Of a stretch of DNA of 64,000 nt, positions 53,956-61,054 are shown piece after piece. Source of the DNA: Lachnospiraceae bacterium (GTDB taxonomy: Bacteria > Bacillota > Clostridia > Lachnospirales > Lachnospiraceae); assembly GCA_902363135.1 (NCBI GenBank), contig CABIZF010000001.1, positions 62,001-126,000 of the forward strand, written 5' to 3'. Under the pieces are notes generated by a model. That model had not been told where the DNA came from and searched no databases. It saw only the letters and a list, made by a program, of their open reading frames with translations. The position numbers and the translations under genes are program-made. Within the stretch, counting starts at the first letter, position 1. Each line of letters begins with the position of its first letter.

Positions 53956-54690
53956 GAATTTGCAGGCATCAGGAAGCGGTATTTCCGGCATCGCCCCGGG
54001 AATACAAAGAAACAGAGGTATCGGATTCTGCGTTCCGGATTGTCGGTATTCAAAAGCCGGAAGAGGCGGTCCTTCAGGTAAAAAGGAAATGGTATCAGGG
54101 ACGTCCGATTCTGTTCTGGGCAATTCTTCTTTTGATACCGATACGATGGGACGGGATATCTTTTCTATGATCTGGTAGGCGGACGGATTTCCCTTTTTAT
54201 CGGATTGCTGTCCACGGTCATTTCTACCGCGATTGCGGTTGTGTTCGGCGGTATAAGCGGTATTGCGCCGCAGTGGCTGGATACGCTGCTGATGCGTCTG
54301 ACGGAAATCCTGCTCAGCGTGCCCAATTTGCTGCTTGTCATTTTGCTGCAGGCAATTCTCGGGAAGCCGAACGTTGTGACGATTTCCGTTGTAATCGGTG
54401 TGACGAGCTGGACGAGCATTGCAAAGATTGTGCGTACGGAGGTCCGGCAGATCCGTAACAGCGAGTATGCGATCGTTTCTGAGTCAACCTTAAGCTTCAT
54501 GGGCATCGGTCTTCCTCTGGAGATCATTTCCTGGGGAAGCATGCTCTCTTTGTCAGAAAAGGCGCTGCTGACCGGTTCATGGTGGATCATTCTGATTCTG
54601 GGGATCTTCCTTGTCGTGACGTTATTGTGCATGACTGCAATCGGAAATGACCTGCGCAGGCAGGTGAATCAGAAGCAAAGCAATTTATAA
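53952..54690 (+). pseudogene. frameshifted and internally deleted NikC/DppC-type permease
   Basis: The first frame starts MRICRHQEAVFPASPREYKE; helix 1 is largely missing. The family motif TDTMGRDIFSMIW appears in another frame (about 54130-54175), so there is at least one frameshift. From 54180 the frame reads LLSTVISTAIAVVFGGISGI to the natural C-terminus GNDLRRQVNQKQ. In it EVRQIRNSEYAIVSESTLSF joins two parts that are normally about 40 residues apart, so the EAA loop is deleted. A non-functional gene. Confidence 0.8.
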
Positions 54691-54696
54691 CAGAAC

Positions 54697-54732
54697 GAAA
54701 AAAGATACCTGTGGCCGCAGGTATCTTTTTTC
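54697..54732. terminator. strong bidirectional terminator
   Basis: GAAAAAAGATACCTG (54697-54711) and CAGGTATCTTTTTTC (54718-54732) form a perfect 15-bp stem with A and T tracts on both sides. It ends the decayed operon on the plus strand and the putative short RNA on the minus strand. Confidence 0.88.
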
Positions 54733-54857
54733 TATTCAAGGTGACTTTAAATTTGTTACATGAAATTGACTGATCGTGCAATGATTGATTGGAGGTAATG
54801 CACAAGTTTCATGTATAACACTTATTCTTGCGGGATCATGCCGCAGTGATTTGTGCT
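54697..54857 (-). ncRNA. candidate structured small RNA, about 160 nt
   Basis: A minus-strand promoter (54864-54891) would start transcription near 54857, and the terminator at 54697-54732 would end it. In between, TACATGAAA (54757-54765) pairs with TTTCATGTA (54807-54815), with an inner GTGCA/TGCAC pair. The longest frame with an ATG is 18 codons without a convincing ribosome site. It could be a regulatory RNA of the transporter regulon, or a relic of a lost divergent gene. Confidence 0.45.
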
Positions 54858-54863
54858 GTCCTT

Positions 54864-54908
54864 ATTTTAACAGATTACAGCAGTAAAACAAGCCTCCCGG
54901 GGGGATGT
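54864..54908 (-). promoter_or_regulatory. promoter D (minus strand), shared 23-bp motif
   Basis: On the minus strand the motif (54908 to 54886) begins ACATCCCCCCGGGAGGC and ends with TTGTTT as the -35 element. TAAAAT (54869 to 54864) follows 16 bp later. It matches the motif of promoter A at 19 of 23 positions and that of promoter C at 17 of 23. It stands back to back with promoter C, 47 bp apart. Confidence 0.65.
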
Positions 54909-54953
54909 TTTCTTATGAAAAAACTTGCCGGATACATGAAAAATAAGAATGAC

Positions 54954-55002
54954 CAATATCCCTCTGGGGGGCTTGTACTACCGGTTCGCAGACAATTATA
55001 CT
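54954..55002 (+). promoter_or_regulatory. promoter C of the Fec-type transporter operon, shared 23-bp motif
   Basis: The motif (54956-54978) begins ATATCCCTCTGGGGGGC and ends with TTGTAC as the -35 element. TATACT (54997-55002) lies 18 bp downstream, about 70 bp before the start codon of the binding-protein gene. Confidence 0.72.
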
Positions 55003-55072
55003 AAGATTTATATTATGCCCTCAAGCGTGTGAATAAAAACGATCCGAGGGGACGAAAGGGAGGTAAAATAAC

Positions 55073-56197
55073 ATGAAGAAAAAAATGGTATGGCTCGGAA
55101 TGGCGGCTGCGGCGCTGTTGGCAGCAGGAGGAAGCGCTTTTGCACAGGAAGGCGGAACGAAAGAGGTGACGGATGTTCTGGATCGAACAATCACGCTGCC
55201 GGAGGATGTGGAAAAGGTGGTTGTCACCTTCAATCTGGAGGAGTATCTTGCGGTAACCGGAGAGGAAGGGATTGATAAGCTGGTCGGATTCAGCCATGAT
55301 TACTGGAAGGGACGCCGGGAGGATGCCTGGAAAACCTATGTTACAAAATTTCCGCAGATTCAGGAGCTTCCGGATGTAGGATATAATGATACGATCAGTG
55401 TGGAGAGTATTATCAGTCTGGATCCGGATGTGGTACTGATGTCGGCACCGGTCAATTATGACTATATTGAGCCGGAGCTGGATAAGTTTGCGGAAGCCGG
55501 AATCGAAGTCGCATTTGTGAATTATCATAAGCAGACGGTTGAGATGCATCGGAGCAGCACGGAGCTGATCGGTGAAATCATGGGGCAGGAGGAGCGCGCA
55601 AAGGAAATTTCTGATTTTTACGAGGATCAGGTGAAGCTGATCGAAGAGCGGATCTCCGGTCTGGAGGAGAATGCAGAGCGTCCGAAGGTGTATATGGAGT
55701 ACAGCATTGCGCCGAATACCTACGGGAATTCCTGGGCAGATAAGATGTGGGGGGCATTGATTCCGCAGTGCGGCGGTATCAACATCGCAGCAGGACTTTC
55801 TGACGGCAACAGCGTGGAGGTTGCGCCGGAGCAGGTCATCGCATCGAATCCGGATCTGATTGTGTTTACCGGATGCCTCGTAGATGACAATAATGAAAAT
55901 ATTGTCGTAGGCTATGGAGCAGATCGCGAAAAGGCGCTGGAGCGTCTGCAGGCATACAAGGAGCGTGAAGGCTGGAGCGGATTGAATGCGGTAAAGAACG
56001 ATCGGATGGCAGTTCTTTATCATGATCTTTCCCGTCACATTTTTGATTTTGCCGGAACACAGATGCTGGCGAAACTGTGTCAGCCGGAGCTCTTTGCGGA
56101 TGTGGATCCGGAGGAAAATCTCCGTACCTTCTTTGAAAAATATATGCCGGTAGAGCTGGAAGGCGTATGGATGGTAAGTCTTGAGGCAGAAGAATGA
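55073..56197 (+). CDS. FecB/BtuF-type metal-complex or cofactor-binding protein
   Basis: 374 residues; ATG after GGGAGGTAAAATAAC. A signal peptide (KKKMVWLGMAAAALLAAGGS) probably ends near AFAQ; no lipobox cysteine is seen. The periplasmic-binding fold of the iron-siderophore/B12 group shows in VTDVLDRTITLPEDVEKVVV, VGYNDTISVESIISLDPDVV and QVIASNPDLIVFTG. NDRMAVLYHDLSRHIFDFAG is unusually rich in His near the end. It is the receptor of the transporter encoded by the next two genes. Ligand unknown: haem, corrinoid, siderophore or another chelate. Confidence 0.9.
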   Translation: MKKKMVWLGMAAAALLAAGGSAFAQEGGTKEVTDVLDRTITLPEDVEKVVVTFNLEEYLAVTGEEGIDKLVGFSHDYWKGRREDAWKTYVTKFPQIQELPDVGYNDTISVESIISLDPDVVLMSAPVNYDYIEPELDKFAEAGIEVAFVNYHKQTVEMHRSSTELIGEIMGQEERAKEISDFYEDQVKLIEERISGLEENAERPKVYMEYSIAPNTYGNSWADKMWGALIPQCGGINIAAGLSDGNSVEVAPEQVIASNPDLIVFTGCLVDDNNENIVVGYGADREKALERLQAYKEREGWSGLNAVKNDRMAVLYHDLSRHIFDFAGTQMLAKLCQPELFADVDPEENLRTFFEKYMPVELEGVWMVSLEAEE

Positions 56198-57216
56198 ATA
56201 CAGGCAGACAGGTCTATGAACGCAACAACAGAAAAAAATATCTGTTGTTTGTCGGTTTGCTGATGGTGCTTTTTCTGTTCTTGATTGCAGATGTGATGAC
56301 GGGACCGGCAATGCTGCCCGTCAAGGAGGTACTGGCCTGCCTGTTTCATAAAAGCGGAGCCTCCGACAATACCCGTGTCATTGTCTGGAGCATGCGGCTT
56401 CCGGTGGCGCTGATGGCGCTGGTGGTCGGAATCGCACTTGGCACCTCCGGCTCTGTGATGCAGACAATTCTGCACAATCCGCTGGCAAGCCCTTACACAC
56501 TCGGTGTGGGGGCTGCCGCCGGGTTTGGCGCTTCTCTTGCTATTATTATGGGCTGGGGCAATGGCGGGATCAGTTTGCTTTCCTTCGTATTCGCAATGCT
56601 GATCTGCTTTCTGGTTTATCTGATGGGAAAACGGCAGGAAAGCTCTGGAAATACAATGGTATTATCCGGAATTGCACTTTTATTTCTTTTTCAGGCACTG
56701 CAGGCACTTTTGCAATATGGGGCTTCGGAGGCACAGAATCAGTCCATTGTGTTCTGGTCTTTTGGTAGCCTTCAGAAGACGAACTGGGGAAAGCTTGGAA
56801 TTGCGGCGGCGATCTGTGCCATCAGTATTCCGCTCGTTTTGAAGGATGCCTGGAAATATACGGCACTTATGCTCGGAGATGAGAAGGCAGAAAGCCTTGG
56901 CGTTCCGGTTGCCAGGCTGAAAATGAAGGCATTTTTCCTGATTTCACTGCTTTCCGCGGCAGCGGTCTGCTTTACCGGAACGATCGGATTCATCGGACTG
57001 GCAGGTCCGCATATCGCACGGATACTGGTCGGGGAGGATCAAAGATTTTATATTCCGATGTCGGCATTGTGCGGCGCGGTTGTGCTATCTCTTGCGTCGA
57101 TATTGAGTAAGCTGATACAGCCGGGACTGATTTTCCCGATTGGTATTATCACATCAATTATTGGTGTGCCGTTCTTTTTTGTAGTAGTGTTCCGGTCGAG
57201 AGGAGGGAGAGTATGA
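56194..57216 (+). CDS. FecCD/BtuC-type ABC permease
   Basis: 340 residues; the start overlaps the previous stop (ATGA). Nine to ten membrane helices; the first is YLLFVGLLMVLFLFLIADVM. Family motifs are VIVWSMRLPVALMALVVGIA, NPLASPYTLGVGAAAGFGAS and FIGLAGPHIARILVGED. It forms the homodimeric channel of an importer for siderophores, haem or B12-like molecules, together with the binding protein and ATPase on either side. The stop overlaps the ATPase start. Confidence 0.94.
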   Translation: MNTGRQVYERNNRKKYLLFVGLLMVLFLFLIADVMTGPAMLPVKEVLACLFHKSGASDNTRVIVWSMRLPVALMALVVGIALGTSGSVMQTILHNPLASPYTLGVGAAAGFGASLAIIMGWGNGGISLLSFVFAMLICFLVYLMGKRQESSGNTMVLSGIALLFLFQALQALLQYGASEAQNQSIVFWSFGSLQKTNWGKLGIAAAICAISIPLVLKDAWKYTALMLGDEKAESLGVPVARLKMKAFFLISLLSAAAVCFTGTIGFIGLAGPHIARILVGEDQRFYIPMSALCGAVVLSLASILSKLIQPGLIFPIGIITSIIGVPFFFVVVFRSRGGRV

Positions 57217-58019
57217 GTGGACTGCGTGTGGAGGGACTTACCTATGCGTATCCGAGGGCTTCCGAAAATATACTGGATCAGGTGAGCTTTTTGGCAGAAT
57301 GCGGAGTCGTTACCGCCTTGATCGGAGCGAATGGTACGGGAAAATCCACCCTGCTTAAGACGATGCTTGATATTTATCACGGAACGGGAAACGTTTTTTT
57401 TTCGGATGTAAATAGGGATCATATGAGCCGCAAGGAGCGTTCCCGAATTGTGAGCTATATGGCGCAGGAAAACCCTCTGATGACTTCTTTGCCAGTGCTG
57501 GATGTCGTATTGCTTGGTCGGATGGAAACGCTGCGGTTGAAGGTAAGCGAGGAAGATATTGGACAGGCATGGAAGGTACTGGAGCTGCTTCATTTAGAAG
57601 AGCTGGCAGAGCGTCCGTTTTATGCGTTGAGTGGTGGACAGAGAAGGATGATCGGGATTGCTCAGACGATCGTAAAAGAACCGCAGATCCTGATTATGGA
57701 TGAGCCGACAGCGAATCTGGACGTCCAAAAGGAGCTGGAAGTACTGGAGCTGATCCGGGCGTATACGAAGCAGCGAAATATAGCTACGTTTCTCACTCTT
57801 CATGATCTGAATATGGCAGCGCGCTATGCCGATCGGCTGATTTTGCTACATGACGGCGGGATTTACTGCAGCGGAGAGCCAAAGGAGGTTCTGACGGAGC
57901 GGCATATCAGGGAAACCTACGGGATTTATGCGCAGGTGCAGGTGGATGCAGACGGAATTCCGCTGATTTATCCGGTTTCTTCTGTACAAAAGCAAGCATA
58001 TTGTTTTGAACGCAGATAA
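57213..58019 (+). CDS. FecE/BtuD-type ABC ATPase
   Basis: 268 residues, coupled to the permease gene by ATGA. Walker A GANGTGKST, signature LSGGQRRMIGIAQ, Walker B ILIMDEPTANLD and the switch His in FLTLHDLNMA are all intact. The natural C-terminus is altered: the last residues (KQAYCFERR) and the stop codon TAA are supplied by an R1 repeat that starts at 58007. It is the last transporter gene of the operon; a methyltransferase gene follows after two inserted repeats. Confidence 0.93.
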   Translation: MSGLRVEGLTYAYPRASENILDQVSFLAECGVVTALIGANGTGKSTLLKTMLDIYHGTGNVFFSDVNRDHMSRKERSRIVSYMAQENPLMTSLPVLDVVLLGRMETLRLKVSEEDIGQAWKVLELLHLEELAERPFYALSGGQRRMIGIAQTIVKEPQILIMDEPTANLDVQKELEVLELIRAYTKQRNIATFLTLHDLNMAARYADRLILLHDGGIYCSGEPKEVLTERHIRETYGIYAQVQVDADGIPLIYPVSSVQKQAYCFERR

Positions 58020-58080
58020 GCATTCCCCCGCTTCAATAGCGCGAAGCATTAAGCGGTGGGTGAGGGGATGCTTCTGTCCG
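58007..58080. repeat. R1 repeat, 5' part, fused to the ATPase gene end
   Basis: TGAACGCAGATAAGCATTCC is followed by CCCGCTTCAATAGCGCGAAG and CGGTGGGTGAGGGGATGCTT: the outer arm and first inner hairpin of the long R1 form, as at 24363. The closing CTGCGTTCA arm and the 3' hairpin are missing. Its first 13 bases are coding. Confidence 0.8.
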
Positions 58081-58098
58081 TTTTATTAGAGAAAGATA

Positions 58099-58260
58099 CT
58101 ATAGCAATTCCATAAATTACTGCAAACAATCCAGTCCATCATAGCGTGAAGTCCTGCGTCAGATATCTTTGCCGTGCGTCAGCACGCCTGCAGGTATCTT
58201 CCTTGTCCTTCACGCTCTGCTGAACTGTCTTGACTGCATTATTTTATGGAATTGCTATAG
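58099..58260. repeat. 162-bp palindromic MITE-like element
   Basis: The ends CTATAGCAATTCCATAAA (58099-58116) and TTTTATGGAATTGCTATAG are inverted repeats. The inner parts GCGTGAAG / CTTCACGC and GATATCTTTGCC / GGTATCTTCC also pair, so the whole element can fold into one long hairpin. It encodes nothing. The TA at both outer ends would fit a Tc1/IS630-type insertion, but this is an inference. Confidence 0.8.
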
Positions 58261-58285
58261 GAAAAAGAAAAGGAGAAGATTTTAT

Positions 58286-59074
58286 ATGGAGATGCAGTTA
58301 AGAATCAATGAATACTGGTCAAAGCGTTCGGATGAATTTGCAGACGCCCGTTATCAGGATCTGCACAGTCAGAAAAAGGAAGAGTGGCTGTCTGTAATCC
58401 GGAGCTGGCTTCCGGATAAAAAGGAAATCCGTGCGCTGGATCTTGGAACCGGAGCAGGTTTTTTTGCATTTTTGATGCAGGAACTGGGGTGTACCGTGAC
58501 CGGGATTGATTATTCCGAGGCGATGATTGATAATGCAAAAAAGGTAATGGGGAAGCTGGGGCGTGAAGGAATTGTCTTTCGCCAGATGGATGCACAGAAG
58601 CTGGACTTTGAAGCGGAAAGCTTTGATTTTATCTTTTCAAGAAATGTAACCTGGACGCTTCCCGATCCAGAGCAGGCGTACCGTGAAATGTATCGTGTTC
58701 TTGCACCCGGAGGCTGTATATTAAATTTTGATGCAAATTACGGACAGGCATTTAAGAAGCAGGATCTGGAAGGCATTACAGAAAAACAGGCGGTTTCGGA
58801 TACCTCTGCATATGAAAATCCGGCAAGAAGCCTTGCAATGCTAAAAGAGCGGAATCAAATCGCAGCGGAGCTTGGCATTTGCGATGAAAAGCGTCCGTTT
58901 TGGGACGTTCAGGTACTGGCTTCTCTTGGAATGAAAAAAATAACGGTGGATCTGGCAGCAGAAACACATTTTTTTGGTGGGAAGCCGGTATCCGAAGCGG
59001 AAAAGGCCTGGTATAATCCGGCGGCTCTGTTTATGGTTGCGGCGCAAAAGGAAACGCACAGCCTGAAAAAATAA
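58286..59074 (+). CDS. class I SAM-dependent methyltransferase, paralogue 3
   Basis: 262 residues from the ATG after AAAAGGAGAAG. Motif I ALDLGTGAGFFA, VTGIDYSEAM, SRNVTWTLPDPEQAYREM and ILNFDANYG are shared in position with the two other methyltransferases of the region. The N-terminus INEYWSKRSDEFADARYQDL is also close to paralogue 2. It belongs to the Fec-type transporter operon by direction and context, although two repeats now separate it from the ATPase gene. Substrate unknown. Confidence 0.88.
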   Translation: MEMQLRINEYWSKRSDEFADARYQDLHSQKKEEWLSVIRSWLPDKKEIRALDLGTGAGFFAFLMQELGCTVTGIDYSEAMIDNAKKVMGKLGREGIVFRQMDAQKLDFEAESFDFIFSRNVTWTLPDPEQAYREMYRVLAPGGCILNFDANYGQAFKKQDLEGITEKQAVSDTSAYENPARSLAMLKERNQIAAELGICDEKRPFWDVQVLASLGMKKITVDLAAETHFFGGKPVSEAEKAWYNPAALFMVAAQKETHSLKK

Positions 59075-59092
59075 AACGTTCTATTATCGCGT

Positions 59093-59121
59093 AAAATCCC
59101 GTCTGATGCAGATGGGATTTT
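59093..59121 (+). terminator. terminator after methyltransferase 3
   Basis: The stem AAAATCCCGTCTG (59093-59105) / CAGATGGGATTTT (59109-59121) has one G-U pair and a three-base loop. Confidence 0.75.
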
Positions 59122-59144
59122 GTATTTGCGTTCAAATCCGGTCG

Positions 59145-59173
59145 TTGTCTGGCGTCGGTAGCGATGCTATAAT
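59145..59173 (+). promoter_or_regulatory. promoter of the MutS-like gene
   Basis: TTGTCT (59145-59150), 17-bp spacer, TATAAT (59168-59173). Confidence 0.75.
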
Positions 59174-59274
59174 GAGAGCGGACGGGAAATGAGCAATGGC
59201 CCGCGGCTTTATCGGAGGGCATGGATTGCGAAGGTTTATTTTGCTGGCCGATATAAAATACAGGAGGTTTTATT

Positions 59275-60957
59275 ATGGATAAATTAAGTCTGCTGCATCC
59301 GGCGGATGTGGAGCCGGAGTATCGGCAGCTGCCGGAGGAGACAGTGCACGATCTTTTATTTGAGACAATTTGCCAGGGATTATCGCAGATGGAGGCAGAG
59401 CGAAATCTGATCCGTCGGATTTTGTCGCAGCTTTCTGCGAAGCCGGAGGTCATCCGGTACCGTTGTGATGTGTTTGAGGATATTTTAAAGTATCCGACGC
59501 TGCGAGGGGAGCTGCATGATCTGCTGGACCGGGTTGATTTTTTAAAGACGTATGGAAGCTTTACGAAGGAGTCAGATGCGTCCGGCATCTGGGAGCTGGT
59601 GCACCGGTTGGATGAGATGGATGAGTACATCCAGTGCGTACAGTCAATTTATCAGTCTCTGAATGAAAGGGAGATTCATTCGGCCGGGCTGTTGGCGCTG
59701 AAGGAGTATGTGAAGGATCTGTATGAGGACAACGGTTTTTCCGAGCTGCAGAAAGATATTGCAGAGCTGAAAACCGATGCGTCCGACATTAAGAGTGTGA
59801 CGCTCGGCATAAATCTGAACAACCGCTTTGAGCCGAATGGCATCGGAATTGTTTCAATCAACAGCAAATATTTTACGAAATCCGGAATCATCTCAAATTT
59901 CTGCGATTTTCTGAATCGCGGAGATGAGTTGCAAAAGGATACCGAGTGGAAGCAGAAATACAGTTTCCGTACCGGCGGAAACGGAGTGAGTACAGCCGCC
60001 CTGGAAAAGACAGCGGATACGATGTTCCGTGCAAACCATCCGGTCGCGGGACTTGTGACGCCGACCGCAGACGCGCGTGCGGATGATGTGATGCATACGC
60101 TTGACCGGGCGGCGACGGCGATGCTGTCCGGCACGGTGCGTAAGCTCAAGCAGATTCTTTCCAGGCATGTCAACGTGAGCACACAGGTTATCGCCGGGCT
60201 GATTCCGGAGCTGACATACTACATCCGCTGGGCAGAGTATATTGAGAAGCTGCAGGCAAAGGGTTACACCTTCTGCAAGCCGGAGGTGCTTTTGTCAGAG
60301 GAGCGGGAAATGCAGGCGAAGGGCATTTACAACCTGAAGCTGACAAAGGAAGATCCATCGGCAATCGTGACAAACGATCTCGACTTTGACCGGGAGCATC
60401 GGATCTACATTCTGACCGGAGCGAACCGGGGAGGCAAGACGACGATTACGCAGGCAGTCGGAATCGCGTTTGTCATGGCGCACGGTGGAATTTATGCACC
60501 GGCGGAACACTTTGCATTCAGTCCGGCAGACTGCATTTTCACACATTTTCCGGCGGATGAGAATAAGACAATGGATCTGGGACGGCTTGGCGAGGAGTCG
60601 AAGCGCTTCCGGGATATTTTTCTGGCGGCAGGACCAAAGAGCCTGTTCTTATTAAATGAGTCCTTCTCGACGACCTCCTTTGAGGAAGGATTTTATATCG
60701 CCTACGATGCGGTGCGCGCACTGCGGGATCTCGGTGCACGAACCATCTATAATACGCACATGCATAAGCTGGCGCGGAAGCTGGACGAGCTGAATACAGA
60801 GGGCAGCGGGGACAGCCTTGTCTCAAGTCTGGTCGCAGAGGCAGAGGACGGCAGACGTTCGTACCGTGTGAGGGTCGGACAGCCGGTCGGCATGTCCTAT
60901 GCGCGGGATATCGCACAGAAGTATGGTGTGACGTATGAGCAGCTGATGGAGAGATAA
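59275..60957 (+). CDS. MutS-like ATPase (not classical MutS)
   Basis: 560 residues; ATG after ACAGGAGG. Only the MutS core/lever (domain III-like, helical, residues about 20-350) and the C-terminal ATPase are present. The mismatch-recognition domain with its Phe-x-Glu motif is absent, so a role in classical mismatch repair is unlikely. The ATPase has Walker A TGANRGGKTT (near 381-390), SRFDEEL-like LGRLGEESKRFRDIF and Walker B LFLLNESFSTTS, with Asn in place of the usual Asp, and NTHMHKLA as the His motif. The nearest known class is the small MutS-like proteins of Clostridia. Function unknown. Confidence 0.85.
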   Translation: MDKLSLLHPADVEPEYRQLPEETVHDLLFETICQGLSQMEAERNLIRRILSQLSAKPEVIRYRCDVFEDILKYPTLRGELHDLLDRVDFLKTYGSFTKESDASGIWELVHRLDEMDEYIQCVQSIYQSLNEREIHSAGLLALKEYVKDLYEDNGFSELQKDIAELKTDASDIKSVTLGINLNNRFEPNGIGIVSINSKYFTKSGIISNFCDFLNRGDELQKDTEWKQKYSFRTGGNGVSTAALEKTADTMFRANHPVAGLVTPTADARADDVMHTLDRAATAMLSGTVRKLKQILSRHVNVSTQVIAGLIPELTYYIRWAEYIEKLQAKGYTFCKPEVLLSEEREMQAKGIYNLKLTKEDPSAIVTNDLDFDREHRIYILTGANRGGKTTITQAVGIAFVMAHGGIYAPAEHFAFSPADCIFTHFPADENKTMDLGRLGEESKRFRDIFLAAGPKSLFLLNESFSTTSFEEGFYIAYDAVRALRDLGARTIYNTHMHKLARKLDELNTEGSGDSLVSSLVAEAEDGRRSYRVRVGQPVGMSYARDIAQKYGVTYEQLMER

Positions 60958-60985
60958 CAGGATTTCGCAAAGAGGAATTTCGGGC

Positions 60986-61014
60986 TGTTCAAATAAAGAA
61001 AAAATGCTTATAAT
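60986..61014 (+). promoter_or_regulatory. probable promoter of galK
   Basis: A consensus TATAAT (61009-61014) lies 40 bp before the ATG. The -35 element (TGTTCA, 60986-60991, 17-bp spacer) is weak. Confidence 0.55.
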
Positions 61015-61054
61015 GAAGCGGACAGATATGTATTGGGAAAGGAGATTTTAAATT

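Noticed and set aside
55013..56311. Minus-strand reading frame (432 codons) opposite the FecB-type gene
   Set aside because: Shadow of the strongly supported receptor gene; composition rich in His, Ile, Arg and Cys without any domain, and it crosses promoter and permease sequence.
59275..60957. Calling the gene mutS (mismatch repair)
   Set aside because: The mismatch-recognition and connector domains are missing and Walker B is altered, so the classical MutS function is not supported.
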